Source of the DNA: Amycolatopsis xylanica
GTDB taxonomy: Bacteria; Actinomycetota; Actinomycetes; Mycobacteriales; Pseudonocardiaceae
Length of the DNA: 64,000 nucleotides
NCBI RefSeq assembly: GCF_900107045.1
Contig: NZ_FNON01000002.1
Coordinates: forward strand, 186,001-250,000
Reading direction: 5' to 3'
Shown: positions 28,939 to 39,688 of the stretch, in pieces
How positions within the stretch are numbered: the stretch's first letter is position 1
Layout: each line of letters opens with the position of its first letter
The notes under the pieces: generated by a model
Seen by the model: only the letters and a program-made list of their open reading frames with translations
Told to the model about the DNA's origin: nothing
Database searches by the model: none
Translations under genes and position numbers: made by a program

Positions 28939-29354
28939 AGCCTCGGGGGCTCGCCGGACGTCCAGATAACGCGCATGGCCGTCTTGCTGACCCGCCAGCC
29001 TTCCGGCGTGCGCACGAGGTCGTTGTCGAAGGTGCCGCCGACGGTGAACGCCTCGGGCCGGTCCTTGTGGACGTGGGTCATGATCGTGTTGCCGCGCACG
29101 CGCGCCTTGTCGTCGCCGTCGAAGTCGATGACGTAATTCGACCCGACATGCTGCGTCCGCTCGAACCGCCCGATCGCCTCCCGCGTGTTCGCGAGCACCT
29201 CGTCGTGGCCGACGGCGGTGTAGACGGGAGCCTCGCTGCGCACGTCTTCGGTGTACTGCGAGCGCACCCAGTCCTCACCGACCGTGCCGTCGTCCAGCGC
29301 GAGGAAGAAACGGTCGATCAGCTCGGTGATCTCAATGCGGTCTTCGATTCTCAT
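28932..29354 (-). CDS. SnoaL/NTF2-like protein
   Basis: A 140-residue small alpha+beta cone-fold protein: the N-terminal helix EITELIDRFFLALDD, then WVRSQYTEDVRSEAPVY and a C-terminal sheet (GGTFDNDLVRTPEGWRVSKTAMRVIW). Members bind or isomerise small hydrophobic compounds; the substrate is unknown. It lies 33 bp downstream of the MarR gene on the same strand, so the regulator may control it. Confidence 0.85.
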   Translation of the reverse strand: MRIEDRIEITELIDRFFLALDDGTVGEDWVRSQYTEDVRSEAPVYTAVGHDEVLANTREAIGRFERTQHVGSNYVIDFDGDDKARVRGNTIMTHVHKDRPEAFTVGGTFDNDLVRTPEGWRVSKTAMRVIWTSGEPPRLG

Positions 29355-29387
29355 GCCCCCAGCATCGAACCTCGACCATGCTTGAGG

Positions 29388-29819
29388 TCAAATGTCGTCG
29401 GTGAGCAGCGCTTCCAACGCGGGCAACGCCGTCTGCAGCGCCTCGCGATGCTCAGGGCTGAGCCGCTCGATGCGCCGGTTCAGCTCCTGCACGCGCGTCG
29501 ACTGGACGCCGCTGACGAGGTTCGCGCCCTCCTCGGTCGCCGTCGCGAGCCAGGCGCGGCGGTCGATCGGGTCGGGCTCGCGGCTGACGTAGCCTGCCTC
29601 CACCAGCGCGGCCACTATCCGCGACATGGTCGCCGCCGCGACACCCTCCTTGGCCGCGAGGTCACCGAGGCGCAGCTGCCCCGAGTTGACCAGCGTGGCG
29701 AGCGCCGAGATGGCGCCGTGCCCTGGGCCGGGTGCCCCGGCCTGCCGTAGCGACCGGGACAACCTGCCCACCGCGAGGAACAATCTGCCCGAAACATCCT
29801 GGGCCGATGACGTGGTCAC
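29388..29819 (-). CDS. MarR-family transcriptional regulator
   Basis: A 143-residue winged-helix repressor-type protein: GAISALATLVNSGQLRLGDLAAKEGVAAATMSRIVAALVEAGYV is the helix-turn-helix and DRRAWLATATEEG the wing. It probably controls the SnoaL gene behind it and itself. The ligand is unknown. It is separated from thiG by about 100 bp. Confidence 0.92.
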   Translation of the reverse strand: MTTSSAQDVSGRLFLAVGRLSRSLRQAGAPGPGHGAISALATLVNSGQLRLGDLAAKEGVAAATMSRIVAALVEAGYVSREPDPIDRRAWLATATEEGANLVSGVQSTRVQELNRRIERLSPEHREALQTALPALEALLTDDI

Positions 29820-29922
29820 CGCTGGCTCCTTCTACCCGAACAGGCCGGTCGCGGTCGCGTACCGGAAATGCCGTCCACGATACGGGCAGAGGCTGCTTAC
29901 TCCGCGTTAAGGGCGTCTTGGC

Positions 29923-30873
<951 letters not shown>

Positions 30874-30874
<1 letters not shown>

Positions 30875-31926
30875 CAAACTCGCTCCCTGGGATTCGCGGC
30901 GATGACTTCGTCCGGCACCGGCTCGCCCGCGAGCAGCGCGACGATCGCGTCGGCGGTGATCGGGGCGAGCAGCAGGCCGTTGCGGTGATGACCGGTCGCG
31001 GCGTAGACGCCGCCTGCCAGCTCGCCGATGTACGGCATCGTGTCCACGCTGGCCGCGCGCAGCCCGGCTGCGGTCTCGACCAGCTCGTACTCGGCGATGC
31101 CCGGGAAAACGCGTTCGGCGCCTTCGAGCAGCTCGCGGACGCCTTTCGCGGTGACCGCCGTGTCGAAACCGGCTTCGTACTGCGTCGCGCCGAGCACGAG
31201 TTCGCCTTCTTCGCGCGGGACAAGGTAGATCGGCTTGCCCTCGACGACCGCGCGGACCGTGCGTTTCGGCGGCGGGAGGCAGCCGCGGCGTGGTTTCAGG
31301 CGGAGTATCTCGCCTTTGAGCGGCCGGACGCCGTCGAGCAGCGGGTGCAGCCGCGAACTCCACGCGCCCGCGGCGATGACGACCTCACCCTCCGGCAGCT
31401 CGGCGAGTTCCTTGTGCACGAACTTGACCCCGCGTTTGCGCGCCGCCTTCTCCAGCGCTTGCAGCAGCTTTCGGTTGTCCACCGCCAAATCGCCGGGCAC
31501 GAGCAGTCCACTTCGGACCGCTCCGGACAACCCCGGCTCCGCCTTGCGCGCCTCGCGCCCGGTGACCGGCTCGACCTCACGCCCGAGCGACTTCAGGTAC
31601 TCGGCGAGGATTTCGAGGTGCCCGGCGTCCGCGCTGTCGAGCGCGACGACCATGGTGCCCGCGTCGGACAGCCCCGGATCGAAGCCCTCTTCGGCGAGTT
31701 CGCGCGCGAAGCCCGGCCAGCGTCGCAGCGACTCTTCGCCGATCCGCAGCACCGCTTCCTCACCCGGCCATGCCTCGGTGACGGGCGCGAGCATGCCACC
31801 CGCGAGCCAGGACGCGCCCCGGCCGGGACTCGGATCGAAAACGGTGACCTTCCGTCCTCGCACGGCGGCACGCCACGCGACGGACAAGCCGATGACCCCG
31901 CCACCGACCACACTCAACCTGCTCAT
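30874..31926 (-). CDS. thiO: Glycine oxidase ThiO
   Basis: An FAD enzyme that oxidises glycine to the dehydroglycine needed by ThiG. The 350-residue DAO-family protein starts with the dinucleotide loop SVVGGGVIGLSVAWRAAVRG and has GASWLAGGMLAP. Near the end come TAAGLRAASVDTMPYIG and ATGHHRNGLLLAP, the second flavin contact. The ATG at 31926 directly abuts the TPP aptamer, whose 3' strand carries the AGGGAG ribosome site. First gene of thiOSG. Confidence 0.96.
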
Positions 31927-32015
31927 GCACGCTCCCTGCGCCGGCATTATCCGGATCAGGTTCCACGGTCGGAGCCTCTTCGACTCCCTCTCAGCCTCGA
32001 CAGAGGCTCCCGTGC
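31927..32015 (-). ncRNA. TPP riboswitch of thiOSG
   Basis: On the minus strand the sequence holds GCACGGGAGCCTCTG, GGCTGAGAGGGAG, GGAACCTGATCCGGATAATGCC and GCAGGGAGCGTGC. The outer GCACG and CGTGC pair as helix P1, which includes the bases just before the thiO ATG and encloses the AGGGAG ribosome site. Translational control is therefore the likely mode. Confidence 0.95.
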
Positions 32016-32053
32016 GGACCACTCCACCGTAGCGCGCGGGTACCGTCGCCGCC

Positions 32054-32698
32054 ATGCCTGGGCTCAACGGTGAACAGATCCGGAAACGACTCGACGACGC
32101 GCGCCTGTACCTCTGCACGGCCTCGCGCCCCGACCTCGCCTCCTTCGTCGACGCGGCGCTCGCGGGCGGCGTCGACATCGTGCAGCTGCGCGACAAGTCG
32201 CTGGAGGCCCGCGAGGAGCTGGCCGCGCTGGAGATCATCGCCGAGGCCTGCGCCCGGCATGGCGCGCTGCTCTCGGTGAACGACCGCGCCGACATCGCGC
32301 TGGCCGCGGGCGCGGACGTGCTGCACCTCGGCCAGGACGACCTCCCGGTCCCCGCGGCCCGCCGCATCCTCGGCGACGACGTGGTCATCGGCCGCTCGAC
32401 GCACTCGGTCGCGCAGGCGTCGGCCGCGGCCTCGGAAGACGGCTCGGACTACTTCTGCACCGGCCCGTGCTGGCCGACCCCGACCAAGCCGGGCCGTCCC
32501 GCACCCGGCCTCGACCTGGTGCGCGCCACGGCCGCCTCAGCCCCGGCCCGCCCCTGGTTCGCGATCGGCGGCATCGACCTCGACCGCCTGCCCGAGGTGC
32601 TGGCCGCCGGAGCCACCCGCGTGGTGGTCGTCCGCGCGATCACCGAGGCCTCGGACCCCGAGTTCGCCGCCCGAGCCCTCAAAACGCACCTGGTGTGA
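32054..32698 (+). CDS. thiE: Thiamine phosphate synthase ThiE
   Basis: Couples HMP-PP and thiazole phosphate to thiamine phosphate. The 214-residue TIM barrel has [44 protein letters not shown], the GRSTHS loop and [25 protein letters not shown]. It is divergent from thiOSG, with only 38 bp between the thiO aptamer and the thiE ATG, so its own leader is short and it has no riboswitch. Confidence 0.96.
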   Translation: MPGLNGEQIRKRLDDARLYLCTASRPDLASFVDAALAGGVDIVQLRDKSLEAREELAALEIIAEACARHGALLSVNDRADIALAAGADVLHLGQDDLPVPAARRILGDDVVIGRSTHSVAQASAAASEDGSDYFCTGPCWPTPTKPGRPAPGLDLVRATAASAPARPWFAIGGIDLDRLPEVLAAGATRVVVVRAITEASDPEFAARALKTHLV

Positions 32699-32702
32699 CA
32701 CC

Positions 32703-32755
32703 GAGGGTCGTGAGTGTTCCGGCCGGTTCTAACCGGCTAAAACACTCACGACCTC
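32703..32755. repeat. Palindromic intergenic repeat, family A copy 5
   Basis: Arms GAGGTCGTGAGTGTT-type with a GGCCGGTT-CT-AACCGG centre and a few mismatches in the middle. It sits exactly between the stops of convergent thiE and the Pro/Ser/Thr-tailed membrane protein gene. Confidence 0.7.
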
Positions 32756-33412
32756 TCAGGGCGTGGGCGTCGAGGACGGCGCGCTGGGCGTGGTCGCCGG
32801 CGAGCTGGACGAGGGCGAACTCGACGTCGTCGGCGGCGGGCTCGAGGACGTGGTCGGCGGGGGCGGGGTCGTCGTGCTCGGCGGAGCCGTCACCGTGGTC
32901 GTGACCGGGGTCGACGGCGGCGTGCTGGGCGTCTCGGTGTGCTTGTCCTCGCCGGGCTTGGCACGGTCACCGCCGACGATCTTGCCGATCGTCGTGCCAT
33001 TGCCCCCACCGAAGGTCTTACCGGTCGCACCCTCGACCCCGGTGATCGCCACCAGCGCCACCACGAACGCGATCGCGCTCACGCCCAGGATCAGCGGCAA
33101 CCGCCGCCGCCACGCGGGTTTCTCCGAAACTGCCGAATCCGGCGGCGAGAATTGGACCGTCTCCTGGTCGGAAACGTTGGAAACGTCCGAGGGTGCCCTG
33201 AATCTCGTCGCCGCCAATTGCCGGGTGCGGTCCAATGAGCGCAGGTAGATCTCGCCACCCACGGTCGTTACGACACTCGCGAGCGCCGCCCCCACGACCG
33301 TCCCCGCGACTCCCAGCGTCGACCCCAAAAACGCCGCGGTCACCGCCGCCAGCGCCGCTGCCAGTACCTGCACGAGCTTCGTGCCCTGCTTCTCCGTCTT
33401 CTCCTCTGCCAT
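32756..33412 (-). CDS. Hypothetical membrane protein with Pro/Ser/Thr-rich tail
   Basis: A 218-residue protein: a short charged N-terminus (MAEEKTEKQGTK), a hydrophobic double segment (about residues 13-48), a ~50-residue hydrophilic stretch, a further membrane helix (PLILGVSAIAFVVALVAI), and a C-terminal Pro/Ser/Thr low-complexity tail of some 65 residues that is probably extracytoplasmic. I recognise no family. The start at 33412 is chosen over one seven codons upstream because it begins the conserved-looking MAEE segment. Both fit. Confidence 0.75.
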   Translation of the reverse strand: MAEEKTEKQGTKLVQVLAAALAAVTAAFLGSTLGVAGTVVGAALASVVTTVGGEIYLRSLDRTRQLAATRFRAPSDVSNVSDQETVQFSPPDSAVSEKPAWRRRLPLILGVSAIAFVVALVAITGVEGATGKTFGGGNGTTIGKIVGGDRAKPGEDKHTETPSTPPSTPVTTTVTAPPSTTTPPPPTTSSSPPPTTSSSPSSSSPATTPSAPSSTPTP

Positions 33413-33560
33413 GATCCCGATCCGTCGATTCAAAAAGACTTCACCCGTTCCAACGCTTAAGGCGCGCGAGGCACTCCCGGCGTTGGCCTGCCGTGAGCAG
33501 AACCACTAGCGACTGTCCACAATGGACCCGGAACGAACGATTCCTTGACATACTCGGCGC

Positions 33561-34508
33561 ATGAACCTGGTGACGATCGACGAAATCCACGCCGCGGCCA
33601 AGCGGGTCGCCGGGGTTGCCCTGCGCACCCCGCTGCTCCCGCAGCTGTGGGCCAGCCCGGCGAAGCTGTGGCTCAAGCCCGAGAACCTGCAGCAAATCGG
33701 CGCGTTCAAGGTCAGGGGCGCGTACAACGCGATCGCCGCGCTCGACGAGAAGACCCGCGAAAAAGGTGTCGTCGCGTATTCGAGTGGTAACCACGCGCAA
33801 GCGGTCGCGTTCGCGGCCAAGCAGTTCGGGGTGCCCGCGGTGATCGTCGTCCCCGACGTGACGCCGCGGATCAAGGTCGAGGCGACCGCGTCGCACGGCG
33901 CCGAGGTCGTCGAGGTGCCGATCGGCCAGCGCGAGTCGGCCGCGCACGCCATCGCCGAGGAGCGCGGGCTGACGCTGATCCCGCCGTTCGACCACCGCAA
34001 CGTGATCGCCGGCCAGGGCACCGCGGGCCTGGAGATCGCCGAGGACCTGCCCGACGTCGAGGTCGTGCTCATCCCGATCAGCGGCGGCGGGCTCGCGTCC
34101 GGCATCGGCACCGCGATCAGGGCGCTCGCCCCGAACGCGAAGATCTTCGGCGTCGAGCCCGAGCTCGCCGCGGACACCGCCGAGGGCCTCAAGGCCGGGC
34201 ACCGCGTCGACTGGCCGGTCGAGAAGCGGGCACGCACCATCGCCGACGGCCTGCGCTCGCAGCCGTCGGAGCTCACCTTCGCGCACCTTCAGGTGGTGCT
34301 CGACGGCATGCTGACCGTCACCGAGGAGGAGATCCGCGAAGCCGTGCGCGTGCTGGCCAGGCGTGCGGGCCTGATCGCGGAGCCGAGCGGCGCCGTGTCG
34401 ACGGCCGCGTTCCTGTTCCACGCCGACCAGCTCCCCGACGGCAAGACGGTCGCCGTGGTCTCCGGCGGCAACCTCGACCCGTCGGCGCTGGGGGAACTGC
34501 TCGGCTAA
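33561..34508 (+). CDS. Threonine/serine dehydratase
   Basis: A 315-residue fold-type II PLP enzyme that deaminates threonine or serine. The PLP Lys is in IGAFKVRGAYNAI, the substrate loop is SSGNHAQAVAFAAK and the phosphate-binding glycine loop is PISGGGLASGIG. There is no C-terminal ACT regulatory domain, so it is of the short, catabolic type and not feedback-inhibited IlvA. The start is the ATG at 33561. It overlaps the convergent MFS gene by 4 bp. Confidence 0.93.
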   Translation: MNLVTIDEIHAAAKRVAGVALRTPLLPQLWASPAKLWLKPENLQQIGAFKVRGAYNAIAALDEKTREKGVVAYSSGNHAQAVAFAAKQFGVPAVIVVPDVTPRIKVEATASHGAEVVEVPIGQRESAAHAIAEERGLTLIPPFDHRNVIAGQGTAGLEIAEDLPDVEVVLIPISGGGLASGIGTAIRALAPNAKIFGVEPELAADTAEGLKAGHRVDWPVEKRARTIADGLRSQPSELTFAHLQVVLDGMLTVTEEEIREAVRVLARRAGLIAEPSGAVSTAAFLFHADQLPDGKTVAVVSGGNLDPSALGELLG

Positions 34509-36004
34509 GCGTGTGAGGCCCGGACGTGGGTCGGCGGACCGTCGACCCCGCAATGCAGGCACTCGCCGGGATGGGGGGTCTCGGCGGGTTCCGGCGGCGC
34601 GGACAGCACGCCGTTGTGGATGCCCAGCGCGGTCAGCCCGCCGGCGATGGCCAGCACCGCGCAGACGAGCAGCGCCCGCTGCCAGCCCGCGGTGAGCGCG
34701 GCGGGATCCGAATAGGACTGCCCGCTCAGCCCGGCGACGGCGGGCAGCACGGCGACCGCGAGCAGGCCGCCGGTGCGCGCGATCGCGTTGTTGACGCCGG
34801 ACGCCACGCCCGCGAAGCGATCCGGCGCGGCGGCGAGCACGGTCGCGGTCACCGGCGCCACCACGGCGGCGAGGCCGAGTCCGAACACCACGACCGCGGG
34901 CAGCACCGCGCCCACATAGGACGCTCCGGGCGTGATCCGCATCATCAAGAGCATGCCGACGCCGACCAGGATAGGGCCGGCCACCAGTTGCAGGCGCGGG
35001 CCGATCCGCGCGGCCAGCGCGCCCGAGCGGCCGGACAGCGCGAGCATGATCAGCGTGATCGGCAGCCCGGCGATCCCCGCCGCGGTCGGCGAGAAGCCGA
35101 GCGAGACCTGCAGCTGCATGACCATCAGCATGAACACGCCGCCGAGCGCGGCGTAGACGACGAACGTCAGCACGTTGGCGAGGGTGAACGTCCGGTCGCG
35201 GAACAGCTGCGGCGGCACCAGCGGGTCGGCCGAGCGGTGCTGCAGCCAGACGAACGCGGCCAGCCCGGCCACGCCCGCTGCCGCCGAGACGAGCACGACC
35301 CCGTCACCGATGCCGCGCACCGGGGCTTCGACCAGCGCGCCGGTCAGCCCGGCGAGGCCGACCGCGCCGAGCGCGGCCGCGGTGAAGTCCGGATGCCCGG
35401 TGCTCTGCTCGTCATGCGACTCGGGGACGTACTTGCGCGCGAGCACCACGCAGACGATCGCGAGCGGCAGGTTGATCAGGAACGCCAGCCGCCACGACCA
35501 CAGCTGCACGAGCGCGCCGCCGAGCAGCGGCCCGGCCGCGGCCGCGATCCCGCCGAGCCCCGACCACGCGCCGATCGCGCGCGCCCGGTCTTCCCGTGCG
35601 AACGACGATTGCAGGATCGCGAGCGAGCCGGGCGTCAGCAGCGCGCCGCCGATGCCCTGCAGCACCCGCGTCGCGACGAGCATCTCGGTGGAAACAGCAG
35701 CACCGCACAACACCGAAGCGACACCGAACCAAACAACACCGACAACGAACATGCGCCGTCGGCCATATCTGTCGCCGAGTGATCCGGCGACGAGGATCAG
35801 CGCCGCCAGCGCGAGCAGATAACCGTCGAGAATCCATTGCAGACCGGCGACGGACGCGTGTAATTCTTCACCCATTCGAGGGAGGGCGACGTTGACGATC
35901 GTCCCGTCCAGCATGGCCATCCCCGAGCCGAGGATGGTCGTCGCGAGCACGCCGCGCGCGACCGGAGTACCCCATTTGATTCCCGCGGGGACGGGTCCGG
36001 TCAC
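34505..36004 (-). CDS. MFS transporter, DHA2 (14-helix) family
   Basis: A 499-residue drug:H+ antiporter-like protein: [18 protein letters not shown] in helix 1 (motif D1), [16 protein letters not shown] as motif A, and motif C-like [18 protein letters not shown] in helix 5. About 14 hydrophobic segments. The cytoplasmic C-terminus has an unusual His/Cys patch ([12 protein letters not shown]). Its start overlaps the stop of the upstream DasR-like regulator gene by 4 bp, so it is likely co-expressed with the amino-sugar regulator. Confidence 0.92.
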   Translation of the reverse strand: MTGPVPAGIKWGTPVARGVLATTILGSGMAMLDGTIVNVALPRMGEELHASVAGLQWILDGYLLALAALILVAGSLGDRYGRRRMFVVGVVWFGVASVLCGAAVSTEMLVATRVLQGIGGALLTPGSLAILQSSFAREDRARAIGAWSGLGGIAAAAGPLLGGALVQLWSWRLAFLINLPLAIVCVVLARKYVPESHDEQSTGHPDFTAAALGAVGLAGLTGALVEAPVRGIGDGVVLVSAAAGVAGLAAFVWLQHRSADPLVPPQLFRDRTFTLANVLTFVVYAALGGVFMLMVMQLQVSLGFSPTAAGIAGLPITLIMLALSGRSGALAARIGPRLQLVAGPILVGVGMLLMMRITPGASYVGAVLPAVVVFGLGLAAVVAPVTATVLAAAPDRFAGVASGVNNAIARTGGLLAVAVLPAVAGLSGQSYSDPAALTAGWQRALLVCAVLAIAGGLTALGIHNGVLSAPPEPAETPHPGECLHCGVDGPPTHVRASHA

Positions 36005-36759
36005 GGCTTACGCAGCGTCGTAACGAATTTATACCGATCTCCGCGGTAGATCGACCGGACGTACTCCACCGGCTTGCCGTCGACACCGAAACTGTGCCGC
36101 GAAAGCAGCAGCATCGGCATGCCGACATCGGCGCCGAGCAGCTCCGCTTCCTGCGGTCCGGCGAGTGCCGTCTCGATCGTTTCCTCGGCGCGTTCCATCT
36201 CGACGCCGTAGTGCTCGCGCAGCACCGCATACAGCGATCCACCTGCGGAAACGTGTTTGCGCAAACCACGGAAACGGGCCATCGGAAGGTGCGTGGTCTC
36301 CAACGCCATCGGCTCCGCGTCGGCGAGCCGGAGCCGCCGAAGGCGAAGGATTTTCGCGCCGACGCGGATGCCCAGCAGCTTCGCCAGGTCGGCTTCGACC
36401 GGCATTTCGTCAATGTCCAACAACTTCGACGACGGTTCGCGGCCCTGCGCGCGCATGTCCTCTGTGTACGAAGACAGCTGCAGCCGCTGCGCGAGCTTCG
36501 GCTCGGCGGCGAAGGTCCCCTTGCCCTGCACGCGATGCAGCCTGCCCTCGGCCGTCAGATCGGCCAGCGCCTGGCGCACGGTGGTGCGCGAAACCGTGAA
36601 TTCCCCTGCCAGCGCCCGCTCCGTGGGGATCGGAGCCCCAGGTGGCAGTGCGTCAAGGAGATCAAGAAGGTGCTGCTTGAGTGCCCAGTATTTGGGCTCC
36701 CGCTGCCCCCTCATGCCCGACGGCGAAGCGGCCGCCTCTCCACTCGATGTCTCCAACAT
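36001..36759 (-). CDS. dasR: GntR/HutC-family regulator, DasR-like
   Basis: A 252-residue regulator with an N-terminal GntR wHTH ([34 protein letters not shown]) and a C-terminal UTRA effector domain. DasR controls N-acetylglucosamine use and, in streptomycetes, development and antibiotics; glucosamine-6-phosphate-type ligands release it. The ATG at 36759 has GAGGAG 7 nt upstream and gives the usual DasR length; the longer GTG start at 36822 lacks this. Assignment to DasR rests on the dre box and the divergent amino-sugar genes. Confidence 0.85.
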   Translation of the reverse strand: MLETSSGEAAASPSGMRGQREPKYWALKQHLLDLLDALPPGAPIPTERALAGEFTVSRTTVRQALADLTAEGRLHRVQGKGTFAAEPKLAQRLQLSSYTEDMRAQGREPSSKLLDIDEMPVEADLAKLLGIRVGAKILRLRRLRLADAEPMALETTHLPMARFRGLRKHVSAGGSLYAVLREHYGVEMERAEETIETALAGPQEAELLGADVGMPMLLLSRHSFGVDGKPVEYVRSIYRGDRYKFVTTLRKP

Positions 36760-36873
36760 GTCCGACTCCTCAAGCTTTCCCACAGACCGCGCGACTACCC
36801 CGCTAGGAAACGTACTCTTCACCAGTGAAGGCCCGCCCGTGCTAGCGCGTTCCCGGGTACGATTACAGCTAGC

Positions 36874-36889
36874 ATTGGTCTAGACCTTA
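36874..36889. promoter_or_regulatory. dre box (DasR operator)
   Basis: ATTGGTCTAGACCTTA matches the DasR consensus ACTGGTCTAGACCACT at its whole central TGGTCTAGACC block. It lies in the divergent gap, 22 bp upstream of the SIS gene and about 115 bp upstream of the regulator start, so it can control both. Confidence 0.85.
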
Positions 36890-36910
36890 GCGAAAGGTGA
36901 CAGAACCAAG

Positions 36911-37960
36911 ATGACCGTTTCCCAACCAGTGGCAGGCGAGCACATGGCCGCCGAGATCGACGAGCAGCCGAGTGTGCTCGCCGGTCTCGTCGAACGCCAG
37001 TCGGAGTTCGCCGAGGTGGCCGACGCCATCTCGAAGCGTCCGCCACGCTTCGCGCTGCTCGCCGCGCGTGGTTCCAGCGACCACGCGGCGATCTACGCGA
37101 AGTACCTGATCGAGGTACTCCTCGGCCTGCCGGTCGGCTTGGTCTCGCCGTCCACGGCGACCATCTACGGCGCCCGCCCCGACCTGCGCGACGTGCTGTT
37201 CGTGACGGTCAGCCAGAGTGGCGGCTCGCCCGACCTGATCGAGGCGACCGAGGTCGCCAGGCAGCAGGGCGCGCTGACCGTCTCGGTGAGCAACACCCCG
37301 TCGTCGCCGCTCGCGGCGGCCGCGGAGCTGTCCGTCGACATCGGCGCGGGCGTCGAGCACGCCGTCGCGGCGACGAAGACCTACTCGGCGACGCTGATGT
37401 CGCTGTACCTGCTGATCGACGCGATCCGCGGCGGCAAGGCCGAGGACGCCAAGTCCATCGGCGAGCTCGCCAGGCAAGCGCTCGACGGCTCCGGTGAGGG
37501 CGTGGGACGCGCGGTGGACCGCTACCGGTTCGTCGACCGCATCCTGACGACCGCGCGGGGCTACTCCTACCCGACCGCGCTCGAGGCGTCGCTGAAGCTG
37601 GCCGAGACCAGCTACCTCGCCGCACGCGCGTACAGCGGCGCCGACCTGCTGCACGGCCCGGTGGCCGCGGTCAACGGCGACACCGCGGTGCTCGCGGTGA
37701 CCAGCAAGGGGCATGGCAGCGAGGCCATGCGTGAGGTGCTCGAAGCCGTCAGCTCGCGGGGCGCCGACGTGCTCGCGGTCGGTTCCGCGGCCAAGGACGT
37801 CAAGTCCGCGCTCGGCATCGGCGTGCCGGAGACCGTCGAGGAACTCGCGCCGGTGCTCGAGATCCTGCCGATCCAGCGGATCGCGCTCGGCCTCTCGCTC
37901 GCCCGTGGCGGTGACCCCGACCGGCCGACCGGCCTGTTGAAGGTGACCAAGACGCGCTGA
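36911..37960 (+). CDS. SIS-domain glucosamine-6-phosphate deaminase/isomerase (NagB-II type)
   Basis: A 349-residue protein with two SIS domains and no glutaminase domain, the layout of NagB-II/AgaS-like deaminases. SIS1 has LLAARGSSDHAAIYAKYL and VSQSGGSPDLIEA; VAATKTYSATLMSLYLLID follows, and SIS2 includes YPTALEASLKLAETSYLAARAYSGADLLHGPVA, as in the isomerase half of GlmS. It should interconvert glucosamine-6-P and fructose-6-P. It lies just behind the dre box and is coupled (TGATG) to a GlcNAc kinase. Confidence 0.9.
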   Translation: MTVSQPVAGEHMAAEIDEQPSVLAGLVERQSEFAEVADAISKRPPRFALLAARGSSDHAAIYAKYLIEVLLGLPVGLVSPSTATIYGARPDLRDVLFVTVSQSGGSPDLIEATEVARQQGALTVSVSNTPSSPLAAAAELSVDIGAGVEHAVAATKTYSATLMSLYLLIDAIRGGKAEDAKSIGELARQALDGSGEGVGRAVDRYRFVDRILTTARGYSYPTALEASLKLAETSYLAARAYSGADLLHGPVAAVNGDTAVLAVTSKGHGSEAMREVLEAVSSRGADVLAVGSAAKDVKSALGIGVPETVEELAPVLEILPIQRIALGLSLARGGDPDRPTGLLKVTKTR

Positions 37961-38913
37961 TGTCCACGGGTCATGTCGTCGGCGTTGACGCAGGCGGTAC
38001 CTCGACCCGAGCAGTGGCAGCCGACGCCGCCGGCTGTGTGCTCGGGACCGGGCGGAGCGGGGGCGCGAACCCCAACTCCCATCCGCCGGAGGAAGCCGCC
38101 GCCCATATCGCCGAAGCGATCACCGCCGCGCTCGCCGGGCTGGACCCGGCGCGTACCCGCGCGTGCGTGGTCGGCATGGCCGGAGTGAGCAAGCTGACCG
38201 ATCCCGCCATCGCGGCCGTGTTCACGCGGACGTGGGAGCGGCTCGGCATCGGCGTGCGGGTGGTCAGCGACGCGGAGGCCGCGTTCGCCTCGGCCACCGC
38301 CGAGCCGGACGGGACCGTGCTGATCGCGGGCACCGGCTCGATCGCCGGCCGGGTCCGCGGGCGGAAGATGGTCTCGACCGCGGGCGGCTGGGGCTGGCTG
38401 CTCGGCGACGAAGGCTCCGCCTACTGGATCGGCCGCGAGGCCGTTCGCTCCACTTTGGATGTTCTCGCGCGCGGGCACCGGGTGACCGGACTGGCCGCCG
38501 CGGTGCTCACCGAGGCTCTCGGAGTGTCCGAACTGGACGCCACCACGGACCGTCTCGCCCTTTCGCGCCGCCTCATCACCGGGGTCAACGCCGAGCCGCC
38601 GATCCGGCTGGCCAGGTTCGCCCCGTTGGTCAGCGCCGCGCACGACGACGGCGAACTGGCCGCGCTGGAGATCGTCGCGCGCGCCGCCGAGCTGCTCGTG
38701 GCGAACGCGCTGGCGGCGCGGGAACCGGACGAGCGCACCCCGGTCGTGCTGGTGGGCAGTGTGCTCGGCGCCGGAAGCCCGGTCGGGGTGCTGGTGCGCA
38801 CCTCACTGCGAGAGCTCGACGTCCTGACGAGCACCGATGGCGTGCTCGGCGCCACGTGGCTGGCCGCCGTCGACGCGTTCGGCGAGGACGCGCCCCGCCC
38901 GGTACATCGTTAG
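37960..38913 (+). CDS. N-acetylglucosamine kinase, BadF/BadG type
   Basis: A 317-residue ASKHA-fold sugar kinase: phosphate-1 loop VVGVDAGGTSTRAVAAD, phosphate-2 region VLIAGTGSIAGRV, GGWGWLLGDEGSAYWIGREAVR and adenosine-site VVLVGSVLGAGSPVG. Members phosphorylate GlcNAc or glucosamine. Position in a DasR-controlled operon with an aminosugar deaminase supports GlcNAc, followed by deacetylation elsewhere; nagA is not in this window. The start shares a base with the preceding stop. Confidence 0.9.
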   Translation: MSTGHVVGVDAGGTSTRAVAADAAGCVLGTGRSGGANPNSHPPEEAAAHIAEAITAALAGLDPARTRACVVGMAGVSKLTDPAIAAVFTRTWERLGIGVRVVSDAEAAFASATAEPDGTVLIAGTGSIAGRVRGRKMVSTAGGWGWLLGDEGSAYWIGREAVRSTLDVLARGHRVTGLAAAVLTEALGVSELDATTDRLALSRRLITGVNAEPPIRLARFAPLVSAAHDDGELAALEIVARAAELLVANALAAREPDERTPVVLVGSVLGAGSPVGVLVRTSLRELDVLTSTDGVLGATWLAAVDAFGEDAPRPVHR

Positions 38914-39004
38914 AAAGCCCAGTTCGCGGGGCGAAATCGCAAATCCGCTGAAGTTGAGAAGCAAAACGTCGCACGAACCGACCAAGAACGGGTACCGTAG
39001 GACT

Positions 39005-39039
39005 CGGCCCCCGGACCCTCCCCCCTCGCCGGGGGCCGC
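39005..39039. terminator. Hairpin between convergent genes
   Basis: GGCCCCCGG and CCGGGGGCC (39006-39014 and 39029-39037) form a perfect 9-bp GC stem with a C-rich loop, just before the DUF3159 stop. It probably ends the DUF3159 transcript on the minus strand; a T-rich run is absent. Confidence 0.5.
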
Positions 39040-39040
39040 C

Positions 39041-39688
39041 TTAACTCTCCGGTTCGTTCTGAACCACCCGAAGCCCCGGATGATCTTCCGGCAGCGCTCG
39101 GTACAGCACCCAGCCGCTCGCCGCGACCGTGAGCGCCACCAGCGGCCAGGAGAGCACCGTCTGCGCGACCCCGAGCGCGACCACCTGCCCGCTCCACCAC
39201 AGCGCCCCGTACACCGCCACGCGCAGGGTGTACTGCAGGAACACCCACACCCAGCTCGCCCGCGAGTAGGCACGCAGCAGCACAGGATCTTTACGCCACT
39301 TGGTCTTCTGGCCGAGCACGAGCCCGACGACCACGCCCAGCAGCGGCCAGCGGATGACGATGCTCGCCGCCCACAGCAGCCCGCTGGCCACATTGGACAG
39401 CAGCCGGATGAGGAAGAAGTCCTCCGCCCGCCCGGTGTGCACCACGATCAGCGCGGCCGCGACGACCATCGCCAGGCTCACCACCACCGCGCGCGCCTTG
39501 CCGCCGCGGGCGAGCCGGAACGCGCCGAGCAGCACCGCGACCCCGATCGCGGCGCCGGCGCCCCAGGGAATCGATTGCCCCGCGGCGAGCCAGCCGACGA
39601 CGAACGCCGCGGGCGGGACGCTGGCGTCGATGGCGCCCTGGCGGCCGCCGAGTATCTCCGCGAGCGACTCCCGAGTTTTGTCGGTCAC
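39041..39688 (-). CDS. DUF3159 membrane protein
   Basis: A 215-residue protein with about six hydrophobic segments and the DUF3159 features SLAEILGGRQGAIDASVPPAAFV, DFFLIRLLSNVASGLLWAAS and a conserved WRKDP…AYSRASWVWVFLQY block. The family is confined to actinobacteria and has no known function. It is monocistronic and divergent from the SGNH gene; the 236-bp gap between them (39689-39924) contains no ORF or clear motif that I can support. Confidence 0.88.
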   Translation of the reverse strand: MTDKTRESLAEILGGRQGAIDASVPPAAFVVGWLAAGQSIPWGAGAAIGVAVLLGAFRLARGGKARAVVVSLAMVVAAALIVVHTGRAEDFFLIRLLSNVASGLLWAASIVIRWPLLGVVVGLVLGQKTKWRKDPVLLRAYSRASWVWVFLQYTLRVAVYGALWWSGQVVALGVAQTVLSWPLVALTVAASGWVLYRALPEDHPGLRVVQNEPES

